A stretch of DNA of 64,000 bases from a bacterium (GTDB taxonomy: Bacteria > Patescibacteriota > Saccharimonadia > Saccharimonadales > UBA4665), in contig JAJZNU010000004.1 in NCBI GenBank assembly GCA_021811625.1, positions 40,398-104,397 on the forward strand. Direction: 5' to 3'. The position numbers were made by a program, and so were the translations under genes. Shown piece after piece: positions 1 through 10,446 of the stretch (the stretch's first letter is position 1; each line of letters begins with the position of its first letter). The notes beneath the pieces were generated by a model that was not told where the DNA came from, searched no databases, and saw nothing but the letters and a program-made list of their open reading frames with translations.

Positions 1-2549
1 CCGGCCCCGTAGACGTTGTAGGGCAGGCTGTAGCTAGTCCAGCTGCCCAGCTGCCCAGTGGGATTTATAGTAGCCACTTGTACCGAACCAGTTATCGATA
101 CGGTGCCGCCACTGCTGGTTTTTCCTCCTACGAGATACAGGTTATTTTGGTATGCCACCGCTCCGGCAAAACTTCTCGGTGAAGTCAGGCCGGCATCTTG
201 GTACCAGTACGTCCAGGTGGCCTGATTCGTACTTGTTGGACTCCATAGTTGGGGTTCGCCGTTAGCACCTAGCTTGGCAATGTAGACCGTATTGCACACT
301 CCATTGTCCCCGGTACCATTAGCGCTGGTGCAGGTGCTATTTTCACCACCAATAGCATACAAAAAACCATTGTAAGCTACCAGCGACAGATTAGTGAGAG
401 ATACGGGTAGGGCGTAATCTGACTTCGAACACCACCCGCTACAGGTCCCATTTCCGGGGTTGGCGCTATCGATAGCCCCTGTGGTAGCATCAAGCTGGGC
501 CCAACTGACGGTATTTAAATTAGTCGCACCGCTACCATAAGACAGGACGACCATACCACTGTTTCCGGCTGTACCGGCACTTCTGGTGCCGCCGCCCCCT
601 CCGCCGTTGCCCGCGGTTCCCCGGCTGGTGTCTCCCGAATTGCCCGGAGTTTGACCACTGCCCGCGCTATTTGTTGAATTACTGCCGGTAGTATAACTGG
701 AACCGCCACCGCCACCACCGCCACCATCCTGATAATTGCTGGCTGATCCGCCACCACCGCCGTAGTAGCCGCCACCGCCACCACCGCCACCGGCATAGTT
801 GTTGGTGTTCTGATCTCCGTTGCCTCCGTTACCGCCCCCTGGTGAGCCGCCATTGTTATTGCTCCCGGTATTACGTTTACGGCTTGCACCGTCACCGCCA
901 CCGCCTCCGGTCAGGTAGCTTCCGTTAGCCCCGTTATTACTGGCTCCGGAGCCTCCGTTACCACCGGATGATTGGCTTCCACCGCCACCCCCTCCGGCTC
1001 CAGCATTACCGGTTCCTCCAGTTACTCCGCTAGTGCCACCTCCGGCTCCGGCATTACCTCCCGTATAACTACCTCCTGTACGAGAGCCACCGCCACCGCC
1101 ACCGCCACCGCCAGCCGCCACCGCCAGCGGGGTGCTACCATTAAAGACTCCGGAGTAGCCTCCACCGCCTCCTCCGTCTCCGGAAGATTGACCGCTGTTG
1201 CCGCTACTAAACGAACCGGCGCCACCACCAGCACCTACATCTATGTTCAACACCTGGCCCGGGGTGACTGAAAGGGTAGTTTGGGTAAAACCACCACCTC
1301 CGCCACCACCGCCTGCGTCATTGATGCCGCCACCGCCGCCACCGCCGCCACCACCCCAGGCTTGGATTGTTACCGTGCTTACGCCGCTTGGCACTGTAAA
1401 ATAATTGGTACCCGGTGACGAATAGAAGTTAGTCGACCCGTTGGAATTTGTCCCGCCGACTACGTATATATAGCCGCCTGCGGCCACGGCGGCCTGGCCG
1501 TAGGTACTGGTGTTGAGGTTGAGGGCGGGATTCCAAGCATCGAAACGTGCTCCAGTCGTAGATCCTTTACGAATTAATTGGTCAGCTACGTCAAAATCAA
1601 TGTTAGTTTCGTTATTGCCGGCCATAAACTGTTGGGCGGTATGAACAAATATACTGGGATCGATCGTTAGCGGGAACTTTGCCTTGGTAAGCCCCGAGAC
1701 CACTACTGTGAGTTGGTTGTCGTGTAACAGGTAATGGGCACTAACGCCGTTAGGAGAATTATTAAGGTCATGAACACTCGGAGCGGGGATTGTAAACAGA
1801 AGAGTGTTTTTGACAGCCTGCTGACGAGCTTTTTGAAGTAGAGCGGCATCTTTGGCCGTACCGGTCGTGATGTTGCCGCTCAGGAGTGAGTTACCATAAA
1901 TACCTATACTCCCGTTGCTTTCCATCCGGGCCGCTAAACCGCTACCTAAACCAAGAGTGTATTCAAAACGTAAACTGTCAGAAGTCGCTGAGGTCAAGAC
2001 AATATCCTCTTTAACCCCAACGGCATGCACAGAGTAAACCACCCACCCCGACGAGTTTGGAAGCGGATAAACGATCCGGTTCCCTTGTTGTTCGCCTTCT
2101 TGGGTTGAAAACTGTGGAGTCATTGTTATGCTCAGACGGTTGACCGGGTCGTTGACTACTACGCCCTGAGCTAGATTTTTATATATTGTAGCTGTTACCT
2201 CTGGATTGGCTGACTCAAGGTTGCCTGTACTGGGCTGAGTATATTTTTGATTGAACTGAAAGGCCTGTTGAGAAGAACTGTAGCTCAGTTCATTGGCCAT
2301 AGGTTGGCTGATTGGTAAAAGAAGGGAGCCGGCGGCCCCGAGGGCATAAGCCTGTTCCGTAAGGTATGGTTGGAATAAAACCGATAGGGAGCTGACCAGA
2401 ATCACAGCCACACCGGCGGCCATAGCCAATCGAACGCGCCAGTCCTTGATCCAAGGGAACTTTTTGGACAGCTGAGCCGCGCTTTTTGTCGTGTAACTGT
2501 ACAGTAACGTCTTAGCGTGCCGGTATGATTTTCTTGCCTTGTTTTGCAT
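1..2549 (-). CDS. Large secreted surface protein, Kelch-like beta-propeller repeats with an inserted glycine-rich domain (C-terminus truncated by window start)
   Basis: Open minus frame from ATG at 2549 (MQNKARKSYRHAKTLLYSYTT...) running off position 1; absent from ORF track because it has no stop in the window. N-terminal hydrophobic segment RLAMAAGVAVILVSSLSVLF; Kelch-like motifs GGYIYVVGGTNSNG, YNGFLYAIGGENS, YQNNLYLVGGKTSS; Gly-rich block between them. Confidence 0.8.
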   Translation of the reverse strand, partial: MQNKARKSYRHAKTLLYSYTTKSAAQLSKKFPWIKDWRVRLAMAAGVAVILVSSLSVLFQPYLTEQAYALGAAGSLLLPISQPMANELSYSSSQQAFQFNQKYTQPSTGNLESANPEVTATIYKNLAQGVVVNDPVNRLSITMTPQFSTQEGEQQGNRIVYPLPNSSGWVVYSVHAVGVKEDIVLTSATSDSLRFEYTLGLGSGLAARMESNGSIGIYGNSLLSGNITTGTAKDAALLQKARQQAVKNTLLFTIPAPSVHDLNNSPNGVSAHYLLHDNQLTVVVSGLTKAKFPLTIDPSIFVHTAQQFMAGNNETNIDFDVADQLIRKGSTTGARFDAWNPALNLNTSTYGQAAVAAGGYIYVVGGTNSNGSTNFYSSPGTNYFTVPSGVSTVTIQAWGGGGGGGGGGINDAGGGGGGGGFTQTTLSVTPGQVLNIDVGAGGGAGSFSSGNSGQSSGDGGGGGGYSGVFNGSTPLAVAAGGGGGGGGGSRTGGSYTGGNAGAGGGTSGVTGGTGNAGAGGGGGGSQSSGGNGGSGASNNGANGSYLTGGGGGDGASRKRNTGSNNNGGSPGGGNGGNGDQNTNNYAGGGGGGGGYYGGGGGSASNYQDGGGGGGGGSSYTTGSNSTNSAGSGQTPGNSGDTSRGTAGNGGGGGGTRSAGTAGNSGMVVLSYGSGATNLNTVSWAQLDATTGAIDSANPGNGTCSGWCSKSDYALPVSLTNLSLVAYNGFLYAIGGENSTCTSANGTGDNGVCNTVYIAKLGANGEPQLWSPTSTNQATWTYWYQDAGLTSPRSFAGAVAYQNNLYLVGGKTSSGGTVSITGSVQVATINPTGQLGSWTSYSLPYNVYGA

Positions 2550-2566
2550 GCTTTATATCTGATTGC

Positions 2567-5500
2567 CTAGTTATTACTAAAGGTGAAGTTTAGGTTGCCC
2601 ACGTAGGCATTGGCGTTGTTGCTGGCTATGACGTCAATCTTGAAAACGATACTATCACCAGGCACGAACCCGCAGGTCGAAGGATCGGCGGCACCCGTGG
2701 CTACCCCGGTCTGCCAGCTGGAGACTGAACCGGTCGAGACGGTAACCGTCGGACCGCACTGCGTTAATCCGGTCGAGGGATCTTCTCTGTAGACTTCATA
2801 CTGGACGGTAGAATTGCTGCTGTCCGTTCGGCCCATCAAAGATGTTTGGCCGGAAGAAAAGATCTTGTATGTTTGAGGTAACTGGTAAGTTACATAGATA
2901 CTATATGTCTGAGCGGTTGCTTGCGGGGAGGTCCATTTATAAAAGTTATATGTCTCATTGGTCCCGCAAATGTCGGGTTGACCCGACGTGCCGTCGTTTA
3001 TGTGCAAAGCATCTGAGCAGATATCTGAATTAATCGTGCCTATGCCGGTACCATGTAGCACGGCATTGGTGTATTCGGGGGAAATGGTGACAACAGTGTC
3101 AGGCGAAGAACCACATGATCCCCAGCCGCTCGCTTCGTAACATTGGATTTTACCCAAGGTGGTATCGTAGTACATCGACCCAAGCAGCGATTCGTTATTA
3201 CTGGCAATTGGCGCTGATGCGGCGCTATCCAGAGTGAATAGGGTAGTGGGGCCGCCGTGAACGCCGCCACCGATCTGGATATCCGGTGTAGTGCTGGTAG
3301 CTAGAGTCATTGACAGTGTATCGACATAGAACGTTCGGGCTGTGGAGTCGGTTGGAGGTTGAGTGAAATAGAGATACGGTGCTGTGACGGCGGTACCGTC
3401 GGTATTTATGTAGCAAGTAATTTCAGTGAACACCGAGGTTGTGGAGGAAATGGCTTGCGTGTTGTAATCGACGCAGCCGATGGTCTCGGAGCCGTTGTTC
3501 GGTGTGTACGATACAGTAAAATCATTAAATCCCGCTGTAGTGCTCGCCGCATAAACGGTTACAAGGTAGAGAGAGTTCGCCAAGGGGTTAACCGACAGCA
3601 GATTACTAATTCCTTGACTAGCGCCACTGGTGACTATTTGAGCGCTGTCACTTGCGGCTTGGCCGACGCTTGTACTGCGGGTGACGGTTGCTCCTCCAAC
3701 TGCCGGCCAGTTCGTAGTGAAGTTGGTGGCATCGTCGACGCCTCCATCGGTAGCATAATTGTAATCCGCAGAGATTGTGACGCTTAAGTTGTCGATGTAG
3801 AAGGTTCGCGCCGTGGCATCGGTTTGACCTATCAATATAGCATTGCTAGAGGTAATACCAGATGACGGGGCGGCGAATGAACAGTTAATTTTTCTCCATT
3901 GGCTAGTAATTGGCACTTGGGTGGTCGGGCAGGTGACCGACTGCGTCGTGCCATCAACCGAGTAGTAAATATACATACTCGTGAAGGTGCCGCTGGATAA
4001 CCTTGCCGCGAACGAAACGTTATAGTGCTGGTTGGCGGTGAGAGCGCTGACTAGAGTGTTGGCCACGCCATCACCGGCGGTGGCGGTGGTGGTGACCTGT
4101 ACCGAACCCTGCCCGGTAGCTATGTAATTGCCGACAGTTGAATAGCGGCTGACAGTGGCGTTGCCAACGCTACTCCATGTGTTGGACGGGAAGGTGCTGG
4201 AACTGCTTCCTTCGACTTCGGCTCCGGCGTCAGAGGCATATTCCGTGACGTTACTGCTTACAGAAAACAACGTCGCCGCTGAATTTGTTTGAATACTAAC
4301 CAGCGGGCCGTTGACTGGATTGACGGAACTATCCCGGATGGTCAAGCCGTTGGTATTAGAGGTGTGGCTGACGATTAGCTCGGCACCGCCGGCGCTCTGC
4401 AGGGTATTGTCATAAGCAGCCTGGAGGTCGGTTGAGCTGGAGGCCCCGGCAGCGCCCCATGCGCTCCCATTCCAGACCATTGTTGCCGAGCTATCCTGTC
4501 GCATCGCCACTTCGTTGCCAGTGCCTCCGGTGTTAACGGACAGAGTAAAGTCCTGCGACCCTGGAGCTGCCGTCACGTAAAATACCCGGCCGGGCAATGA
4601 TAGCGTCGGGGCGGGCAGGTAGGCTGTCTGACCAGAGGTGCTAAAGCCTACAATAACCGCCGATGAACCGTCGACAGTCGTCTGGGCGACGGTACAGCTG
4701 TTAGCTACCAGCTGTCCGCTAGTGTAACAATTCGGATCGTCAGCTACGGTTGAGAAAGTTGGAGTGCTTAAGATCACCAATCCGGCGACGCCGGTGCCCA
4801 CTCCAGCCCCGCCCGATATAGTTACATTTCCGCCGTTCCCGTTAGTGCCGCCTCCAGCTCCGCCGTTCACTACTACGTTACCGCCACTTAAAGCCGTGCT
4901 CCCGCTACCAGCTGCGCCAGCGGATATTGTCAGCGAGTTACCGCTCGCTCCTGCAGCGGCAGTTTCCATGGATATATTATGGCTAGCATTGTTCCCGAAG
5001 CTGACATCGCCGCTACCGGTTAAAGCAAAGGCGTCGCTACCGTTTGATTGTAAGTTAACCAGATCTCCGGTACCGGTCTTGTTTATATAAATAGTGTTGC
5101 CATCGGCGGAGTCGGTTTGCAAACCTTGATCAAGTTGAACCATTTGGACACTGGATAGCCCGTCCAGCAAGGCTGAATTAAAAGAGTAGGGGCTGGCCGT
5201 CAGTCGTTCCATAGGCAACATTTCTCCATCGGGGTTGCAAGCCGAAAATGGTGTACAAGTGGTATTTGTTCCGGCTACGTTCATCGACAACCAAAGCGTC
5301 CCCTGATCCCAGTTAATATTAGATCCGAAGGGCGTTATCGATCCTAGCTGGACAGACAAAAAACCGTTTTTAACCTCAACCCCTTGAGAGTTATTATTCA
5401 AGTAGTCCTCGGTCCACAGCAGGGTACCGGCTGGCGATCCGGTGCTGTCCCCGGTGCTTTGCCCGTCACCATCCTGGTAGATCCTAAATTCTATATTGTA

Positions 5501-5686
5501 GTATCCATCCGGTACTGTTGCTCCCTGAGAGTTGAGTAAGCGTCCTTGAAAGTTTATCTCCTGATTTATGCCAGGCGCGGCGTAAGCCGACGCCGGCTTA
5601 AGTAGATAGCAAAAAACTACAGCTACACCCAGCAGTAAAGGATATATCAACAACTGACGGTTGATGCGTGAAATTAGTAACCCCAT
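2567..5686 (-). CDS. Large secreted surface protein with two tandem jelly-roll/CBM-like modules
   Basis: 1039 aa ORF; N-terminal signal/TM segment; two internal modules each ending in ARTFYIDNLSVTIS / ARTFYVDTLSMTL. Confidence 0.8.
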   Translation of the reverse strand: MGLLISRINRQLLIYPLLLGVAVVFCYLLKPASAYAAPGINQEINFQGRLLNSQGATVPDGYYNIEFRIYQDGDGQSTGDSTGSPAGTLLWTEDYLNNNSQGVEVKNGFLSVQLGSITPFGSNINWDQGTLWLSMNVAGTNTTCTPFSACNPDGEMLPMERLTASPYSFNSALLDGLSSVQMVQLDQGLQTDSADGNTIYINKTGTGDLVNLQSNGSDAFALTGSGDVSFGNNASHNISMETAAAGASGNSLTISAGAAGSGSTALSGGNVVVNGGAGGGTNGNGGNVTISGGAGVGTGVAGLVILSTPTFSTVADDPNCYTSGQLVANSCTVAQTTVDGSSAVIVGFSTSGQTAYLPAPTLSLPGRVFYVTAAPGSQDFTLSVNTGGTGNEVAMRQDSSATMVWNGSAWGAAGASSSTDLQAAYDNTLQSAGGAELIVSHTSNTNGLTIRDSSVNPVNGPLVSIQTNSAATLFSVSSNVTEYASDAGAEVEGSSSSTFPSNTWSSVGNATVSRYSTVGNYIATGQGSVQVTTTATAGDGVANTLVSALTANQHYNVSFAARLSSGTFTSMYIYYSVDGTTQSVTCPTTQVPITSQWRKINCSFAAPSSGITSSNAILIGQTDATARTFYIDNLSVTISADYNYATDGGVDDATNFTTNWPAVGGATVTRSTSVGQAASDSAQIVTSGASQGISNLLSVNPLANSLYLVTVYAASTTAGFNDFTVSYTPNNGSETIGCVDYNTQAISSTTSVFTEITCYINTDGTAVTAPYLYFTQPPTDSTARTFYVDTLSMTLATSTTPDIQIGGGVHGGPTTLFTLDSAASAPIASNNESLLGSMYYDTTLGKIQCYEASGWGSCGSSPDTVVTISPEYTNAVLHGTGIGTINSDICSDALHINDGTSGQPDICGTNETYNFYKWTSPQATAQTYSIYVTYQLPQTYKIFSSGQTSLMGRTDSSNSTVQYEVYREDPSTGLTQCGPTVTVSTGSVSSWQTGVATGAADPSTCGFVPGDSIVFKIDVIASNNANAYVGNLNFTFSNN

Positions 5687-5803
5687 ACCCTCTATTTCTT
5701 AGTCGCTTAAACAATGCGGGAACCATCACCCACACCTAATCCCAACCCCTTAAGCATAACAAATATACAGTGCGTTTTAAAGATACTTGCGAGTAAATTC
5801 AGA

Positions 5804-6766
5804 CTACCGGGCCAGATGAAGGGTTAGTGGATGATTCCCTATAATACGTTTTTCGCGTCGTTCACCTAACCAGAAACTAATAACCGTCGTGGCGGCGGTG
5901 GTGTATAGCGGCCACAGGACGAGCAGCTCGTTTTTCGAAGTGTTCGATAACGAGCTGGAGACTGCGGCAGAAGTTTGCCCGTTTACGACGGCAACCACGG
6001 TTAAATAAGCGTCGAGACCTTCTGAATCGCTAGCCTGTAGGATAATTTGGTACGTTCCCGGTTTTTGGTAGACGTGATCGATATTAAAGGTAGTGTCGTT
6101 ACTACGCGGTAAGACGGTGTTCGTGCTGTCTCCCCAGTCGGTGTTGATAGCATAAGGCGGAGTACCGCCGCTAATGCTAACCGGTACGTTTAACTGTTCT
6201 CCGGGGAAGGTTCCGCGATATATGCCATCGGTGCTGAGTAACAACTGAGCTCCGCCCAGGCTTAAGGTTGACAGCGGGGCCGCCTGAGCCGGGAGAACGT
6301 TGTAAGAAACATTAACCGAATTGGAATCTGGGCCGGTTTGGTTAAGCGCATCGTAGACTTTGGCGATTAGGGTGTTCTGGCCGATTAAGAGGTCGATATC
6401 AAAAGCAAAGCTCCCACTATTCGTGCAAGGACTGGATCCGGCGAAGATATTATCTTTATACACCTCTACGATTGTTTGCGGAGGACAAGTCCCGGAAACT
6501 TGAACTGGCGAGGTAGTAAATTGCTGGCCGGACGCAGGGGATACAATAACCGCTGCTTTAGCAGGTGCTGGTTGAGGCATGATACCGTTCAAGGCTACCG
6601 AGCCTGACTGAGGCGGTGGACTGAGCGCCTCAACAGAGGTGATAGTCAAAGCCAATCCCACTATCAAGAGCAGTACCAATAATGGGATGTACGAGGTATA
6701 TTCGTGCGATCTATAGCGACCAGTATGTCTATGATGGCTAAGCTTCAGGAGGGCGTGTACGGACAT
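5804..6766 (-). CDS. Membrane-anchored surface protein with Ig-like and PKD-like domains
   Basis: 320 aa; N-terminal TM, SPASGQQFTTSPVQVSGTCPPQTIVEVYKD (Ig-like), WGDSTNTVLP...HVYQKPGTYQIILQASDSEG (PKD-like), C-terminal TM. Confidence 0.75.
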   Translation of the reverse strand: MSVHALLKLSHHRHTGRYRSHEYTSYIPLLVLLLIVGLALTITSVEALSPPPQSGSVALNGIMPQPAPAKAAVIVSPASGQQFTTSPVQVSGTCPPQTIVEVYKDNIFAGSSPCTNSGSFAFDIDLLIGQNTLIAKVYDALNQTGPDSNSVNVSYNVLPAQAAPLSTLSLGGAQLLLSTDGIYRGTFPGEQLNVPVSISGGTPPYAINTDWGDSTNTVLPRSNDTTFNIDHVYQKPGTYQIILQASDSEGLDAYLTVVAVVNGQTSAAVSSSLSNTSKNELLVLWPLYTTAATTVISFWLGERREKRIIGNHPLTLHLAR

Positions 6767-6830
6767 ATGGACATATTATAGCAATAAACACCTAAGGCTA
6801 GAGGACGCATTAATATGTTTTCGCTAAAGA

Positions 6831-7892
6831 CTATTTCTTGTTGCGTCTGAAACCACTCGCTCGTTTTCGTTGTTTGGGCGGGGATGTGCGATGGACGGCT
6901 TGTCCGCCTACCTGAGCCTTGGAAATAATTCTACGTTTGTAGTTATGCAGCAGGGCGCGCAGTACAAAGAAAGCGGCGATTAGAGCAACAACAACGGTTA
7001 AAATAAGCTTCCACGGTATGACCCAAAACGTAAGGCTTGCCGTAAGTACTTTTTGTGTTCCCGTGCCGTAGCTTAGATATAAGTCGGCATGATACCGTCC
7101 GAACAATCGTTTATTGCCTATGACTGTTTTGTCTATTGTGGCCGTAAATTTCCGGATACTATCCGGTAGGACGTTATGCGGCGGTATATTAATGTTGACA
7201 CCGGCGGTGGTTCTGCCAAACATGTCGGTTATCTTAATGTTCCCGATAGGCTCTTCCTGGATATTGCCGCTATTTTTCAGACGTACCACAAAACCCAGCG
7301 GTGCTGACTCGAAGAAACTCCCGGCTTTAGCGTTTTTGCCGCCGTCATTAACCGAAAACTCTTGCACGGAGAGCTGGTCGTTAATTTTACCGTTGACCGT
7401 CAGTAGCACTAGAGCTCCAACACTGGCCGAAAGAGAAACACCGGTGCCATTCATCTGTGGCGGTGTGCCGGTAAAACGTATAACACCGTAGTGTCCTCCC
7501 GGTGATGCATTTGTCGGAACGGAAATGCTAATATTCAATGTCTCTATTTTCTGGGGGGCTAACTGAAAACTCGGCAGCGGACTTATCCAGTTCTTCATTG
7601 AGAATGGGTCATTATAATTGTTGCCGGTGAGTATCTTGGGTGTCCCGTCTTCGCCATTGGCCACGAAGTCGTTAATCTGATTAGTAACAATCAAGTCAGT
7701 TTTTGAAATATCACGCAGATCAATTGTTGTATTTAAAGTTTGCCCCGGATTGGCCCTAAGAGGTATGAGGGGCGGAGCTATTTCCAGGGCTTGGCCGCCG
7801 CCGCCACTGGCTGCTAAGGCCACCGGACCGCCTATACAGGCATAGAGCATCACTACACCTAACCCGGAGATCAATAGTGCGGCTTTTTTCAT
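6831..7892 (-). CDS. DUF916-like (WxL-interacting-protein-like) membrane-anchored protein
   Basis: 353 aa; signal peptide, LEIAPPLIPLRANPGQTLNTTIDLRD, SPGGHYGVIRF, C-terminal TM plus basic tail; DUF916 style recognised by eye. Confidence 0.6.
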   Translation of the reverse strand: MKKAALLISGLGVVMLYACIGGPVALAASGGGGQALEIAPPLIPLRANPGQTLNTTIDLRDISKTDLIVTNQINDFVANGEDGTPKILTGNNYNDPFSMKNWISPLPSFQLAPQKIETLNISISVPTNASPGGHYGVIRFTGTPPQMNGTGVSLSASVGALVLLTVNGKINDQLSVQEFSVNDGGKNAKAGSFFESAPLGFVVRLKNSGNIQEEPIGNIKITDMFGRTTAGVNINIPPHNVLPDSIRKFTATIDKTVIGNKRLFGRYHADLYLSYGTGTQKVLTASLTFWVIPWKLILTVVVALIAAFFVLRALLHNYKRRIISKAQVGGQAVHRTSPPKQRKRASGFRRNKK

Positions 7893-7896
7893 AAGT

Positions 7897-9042
7897 CTAG
7901 AACGTAGGTGTGCAGATGTAAGTTAGAGTTGTAGTATAAGTTCCTGCTGCCTGGTGTCCGGCAACATTGACAATGTACGTTGAAGTATATATCTGGGGGT
8001 CGGTTGCCGAACTGGTGCTGTCGGCTATGTCATTAAGGCCTGCCGGGTTAAAAGTGTATAGCGCCGTAGTAGAGGCGCCCCCGGTGTTATAGCCAGAGAG
8101 AGCCTCGCCCTTATCGTACGACCCGGCTGATGGTGTAATAGCAGCGCTTGCCGGAGAAGGGGCGGGTGTGGCGGAGTTAGCTGCCGAATCCAGAGCAAGG
8201 TTCATGCCAAACTGTCCAGTGCCCGGTGTACTGAGTCCCGTTGTGGTCATGGCCGGGATGGTATTGCTTCCGGATGTCAGAGTCGGTCCGCTGACGGTTA
8301 TAGCGTACCCTGAACCCGCATTCGTACTTGCAGCCATCTGAGAGGTCGCATAGGTTGTGCTAGTCGTCGAGAAGTCCTGGTTAAAACTAATGTTGCCAGT
8401 CGTAGCCGTGGAACAATCTGGTACTCCGCCGGTCTCACCGACGCTCTGACCGGTACAAAAAATCAACGATTCGGGCATGGTACCGGTAAGTACTATCGCG
8501 GTAGCTGTCGAGGCTGCCACAGTGCCATTGTCTATAACCGTTGTATAAGCGTCAGAATAAGTCACGATTCGGGCATAGAAAGTCTGGTTAGTAGTTGTCG
8601 GGTTTTGAACATTTCCGAACACAATAGTCTGTGACCCGCTAGGCGCAGTGCTATTTGATGAGTTGGCAATATCCAGCACATTGACACTCGGAGGGCTTGC
8701 ATTAATTGTCCAGCCGGAAGCACTGCCTAGGCCGGTCGGTTGACTGGCTAATGTTGCAGCGCTGTTACTGAAGCCGACAGGAGGGGTACATGTACCGTCA
8801 GCGGTGGTGCAGACTTGGATGCCGACCGACTTGACTACTGTGACAGAGGGAACCGTAAAGGTAAACGTATAAGTAGTAGTGGCATTTGACGTATTGGGAC
8901 TCGAAGAACTAAGTGTCAACGTTCGATTGGTTATATCCTCGATGGCATATGTCTCCATTGCCGGTAAAGCAACTACCCCGATACTCGCTAGAATAAGCAA
9001 TATCGGCATTAACAAGACAGCCCTTCGTCCTCTAACGTGCAT
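7897..9042 (-). CDS. Secreted WxL-like domain protein, paralog A
   Basis: 381 aa; signal peptide; GYAITVSGPTLTSGSNTIPA and C-terminal VAGHQAAGTYTTTLTYICTPTF; paralogous to 9122-10345. Confidence 0.65.
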   Translation of the reverse strand: MHVRGRRAVLLMPILLILASIGVVALPAMETYAIEDITNRTLTLSSSSPNTSNATTTYTFTFTVPSVTVVKSVGIQVCTTADGTCTPPVGFSNSAATLASQPTGLGSASGWTINASPPSVNVLDIANSSNSTAPSGSQTIVFGNVQNPTTTNQTFYARIVTYSDAYTTVIDNGTVAASTATAIVLTGTMPESLIFCTGQSVGETGGVPDCSTATTGNISFNQDFSTTSTTYATSQMAASTNAGSGYAITVSGPTLTSGSNTIPAMTTTGLSTPGTGQFGMNLALDSAANSATPAPSPASAAITPSAGSYDKGEALSGYNTGGASTTALYTFNPAGLNDIADSTSSATDPQIYTSTYIVNVAGHQAAGTYTTTLTYICTPTF

Positions 9043-9121
9043 GCCGAAATATTAGCATAACAACTAATGCTCAGTCAAAAAGATTTTTTGTAGCCAGAAC
9101 AAAAATAAATGCTGGGTAATC

Positions 9122-10345
9122 TTAAAACGTAGCGGTACAAATGTACGTCAGGGTAGTAGTGTAAGAACCCGCTGGCTGGTGACCCGGAACATTCACTAGG
9201 TAGGTCGAGGTAAATACCTGAGGATCGCTGGCAGCGCCGGTACTATCGGCAACAGTGTCGCCGGATTTATATTCGTACTTGGCGGTAGTACCGCTACCTC
9301 CGGTGTTATAAGGAGCTACGGCCTCACCGTTATAGTATGAGTTACCGGTCGGAGTGGTAACGTTAGCGCTGGCGGGGACTGGAGCTGGGGTTGCGGCATT
9401 GGCGTCGGTGTCTTGTACGACGTTCATACCGAACTGACTTGTGCCTGGCTTGCTGAAATCTCCGCCAGTTACAGAAATGGCGGTAACGGTGTTGGCGCCA
9501 GAAGTTAGGGTCGGACCACTCACGGTTATGGCGTAACCAGCTCCGGCGTTCGTGCTGGCTGCCATTTGGGACGTTGCCCAAGAGGTGGTAGTGGGCGAGA
9601 ATAACTGATTGAAGCTAATATTCCCAGCGGTGGCGGTAGAACAATCCGGCACATTATTGGTTTCGCTGATGCTCTGCCCAGTGCAAAACAGTAGCGATTC
9701 GGGCATAGTCCCAGTTAACTGGATCGGGTTGGCGGTACTTGCCGCTACTGTCCCGGTGTCGGTTGGTGTACCGGTGCCATTAGTAGTGCTATAGGCAGAA
9801 ATTCGAACATAAAATGTCTGATTTGCCGTTGTGGGGTTCACAATACCGCTGAGTTCCTTGGTCAAAACTGTCGAAGTTGTAATCTGGACTGCCGATGCCG
9901 TAGCTATGGTTACGGTATTAATTTCACCGCTGTTCGGGTCGGACGCATCTTCATTCGCTGATGTGGTTAAACTCGTAAAACCAGTGATACCACCGCTATC
10001 CTGCGTTAAGGTAGCGCCGGCTACACTCAGGCCGGCTGGGGCATAGCAACCGATACCCCCGGTAACCGGCTCACCAGTCGTGCAGTACTGAAAAGTTATA
10101 GAACCAATATTTTCCGTAGTATCGTTATAGTCCACAGTAAAGTTAAACAAATGCTTAACGGTAGCTCCTGGCATGGAACCGCCGTCAGTAAGTGCCGAAG
10201 TTCCGTCCTCGAGCGTCAAACTCCGACTTGTTATTTGCTGAGCAAAAGCTCGACCCGGCAGGAACACCTGCGCAACGAGGCCCAACACTAACATCACTGC
10301 ACCAGCACCACTAAATATTTTTACACTCAAGCTTCTTATTTTCAT
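9122..10345 (-). CDS. Secreted WxL-like domain protein, paralog B
   Basis: 407 aa; signal peptide; GYAITVSGPTLTSGANTVTA and C-terminal VPGHQPAGSYTTTLTYICTATF. Confidence 0.65.
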   Translation of the reverse strand: MKIRSLSVKIFSGAGAVMLVLGLVAQVFLPGRAFAQQITSRSLTLEDGTSALTDGGSMPGATVKHLFNFTVDYNDTTENIGSITFQYCTTGEPVTGGIGCYAPAGLSVAGATLTQDSGGITGFTSLTTSANEDASDPNSGEINTVTIATASAVQITTSTVLTKELSGIVNPTTANQTFYVRISAYSTTNGTGTPTDTGTVAASTANPIQLTGTMPESLLFCTGQSISETNNVPDCSTATAGNISFNQLFSPTTTSWATSQMAASTNAGAGYAITVSGPTLTSGANTVTAISVTGGDFSKPGTSQFGMNVVQDTDANAATPAPVPASANVTTPTGNSYYNGEAVAPYNTGGSGTTAKYEYKSGDTVADSTGAASDPQVFTSTYLVNVPGHQPAGSYTTTLTYICTATF

Positions 10346-10446
10346 TTTTTTGTTTTAACTTTTGTTTTACTTATCTATGGCCAAGGTTAGCACAAGTAGA
10401 TTAGCTCGTCAACGTATAGTTATACACAGGCTAAGCTGGCACTAGC

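Noticed and set aside
1080-1125. CCACCG tandem repeat as microsatellite, mobile element or CRISPR
   Set aside because: Explained by Gly codons (GGT/GGC/GGA) within a glycine-rich coding domain; no repeat-spacer pattern.
515-1404. ORFs 515-901(-), 972-1271(+), 1022-1234(-), 1198-1404(+)
   Set aside because: Low-complexity shadow ORFs in the Gly-codon-rich (CCACCG)n region of the 1-2549 minus gene; the real frame is the one running off the window.
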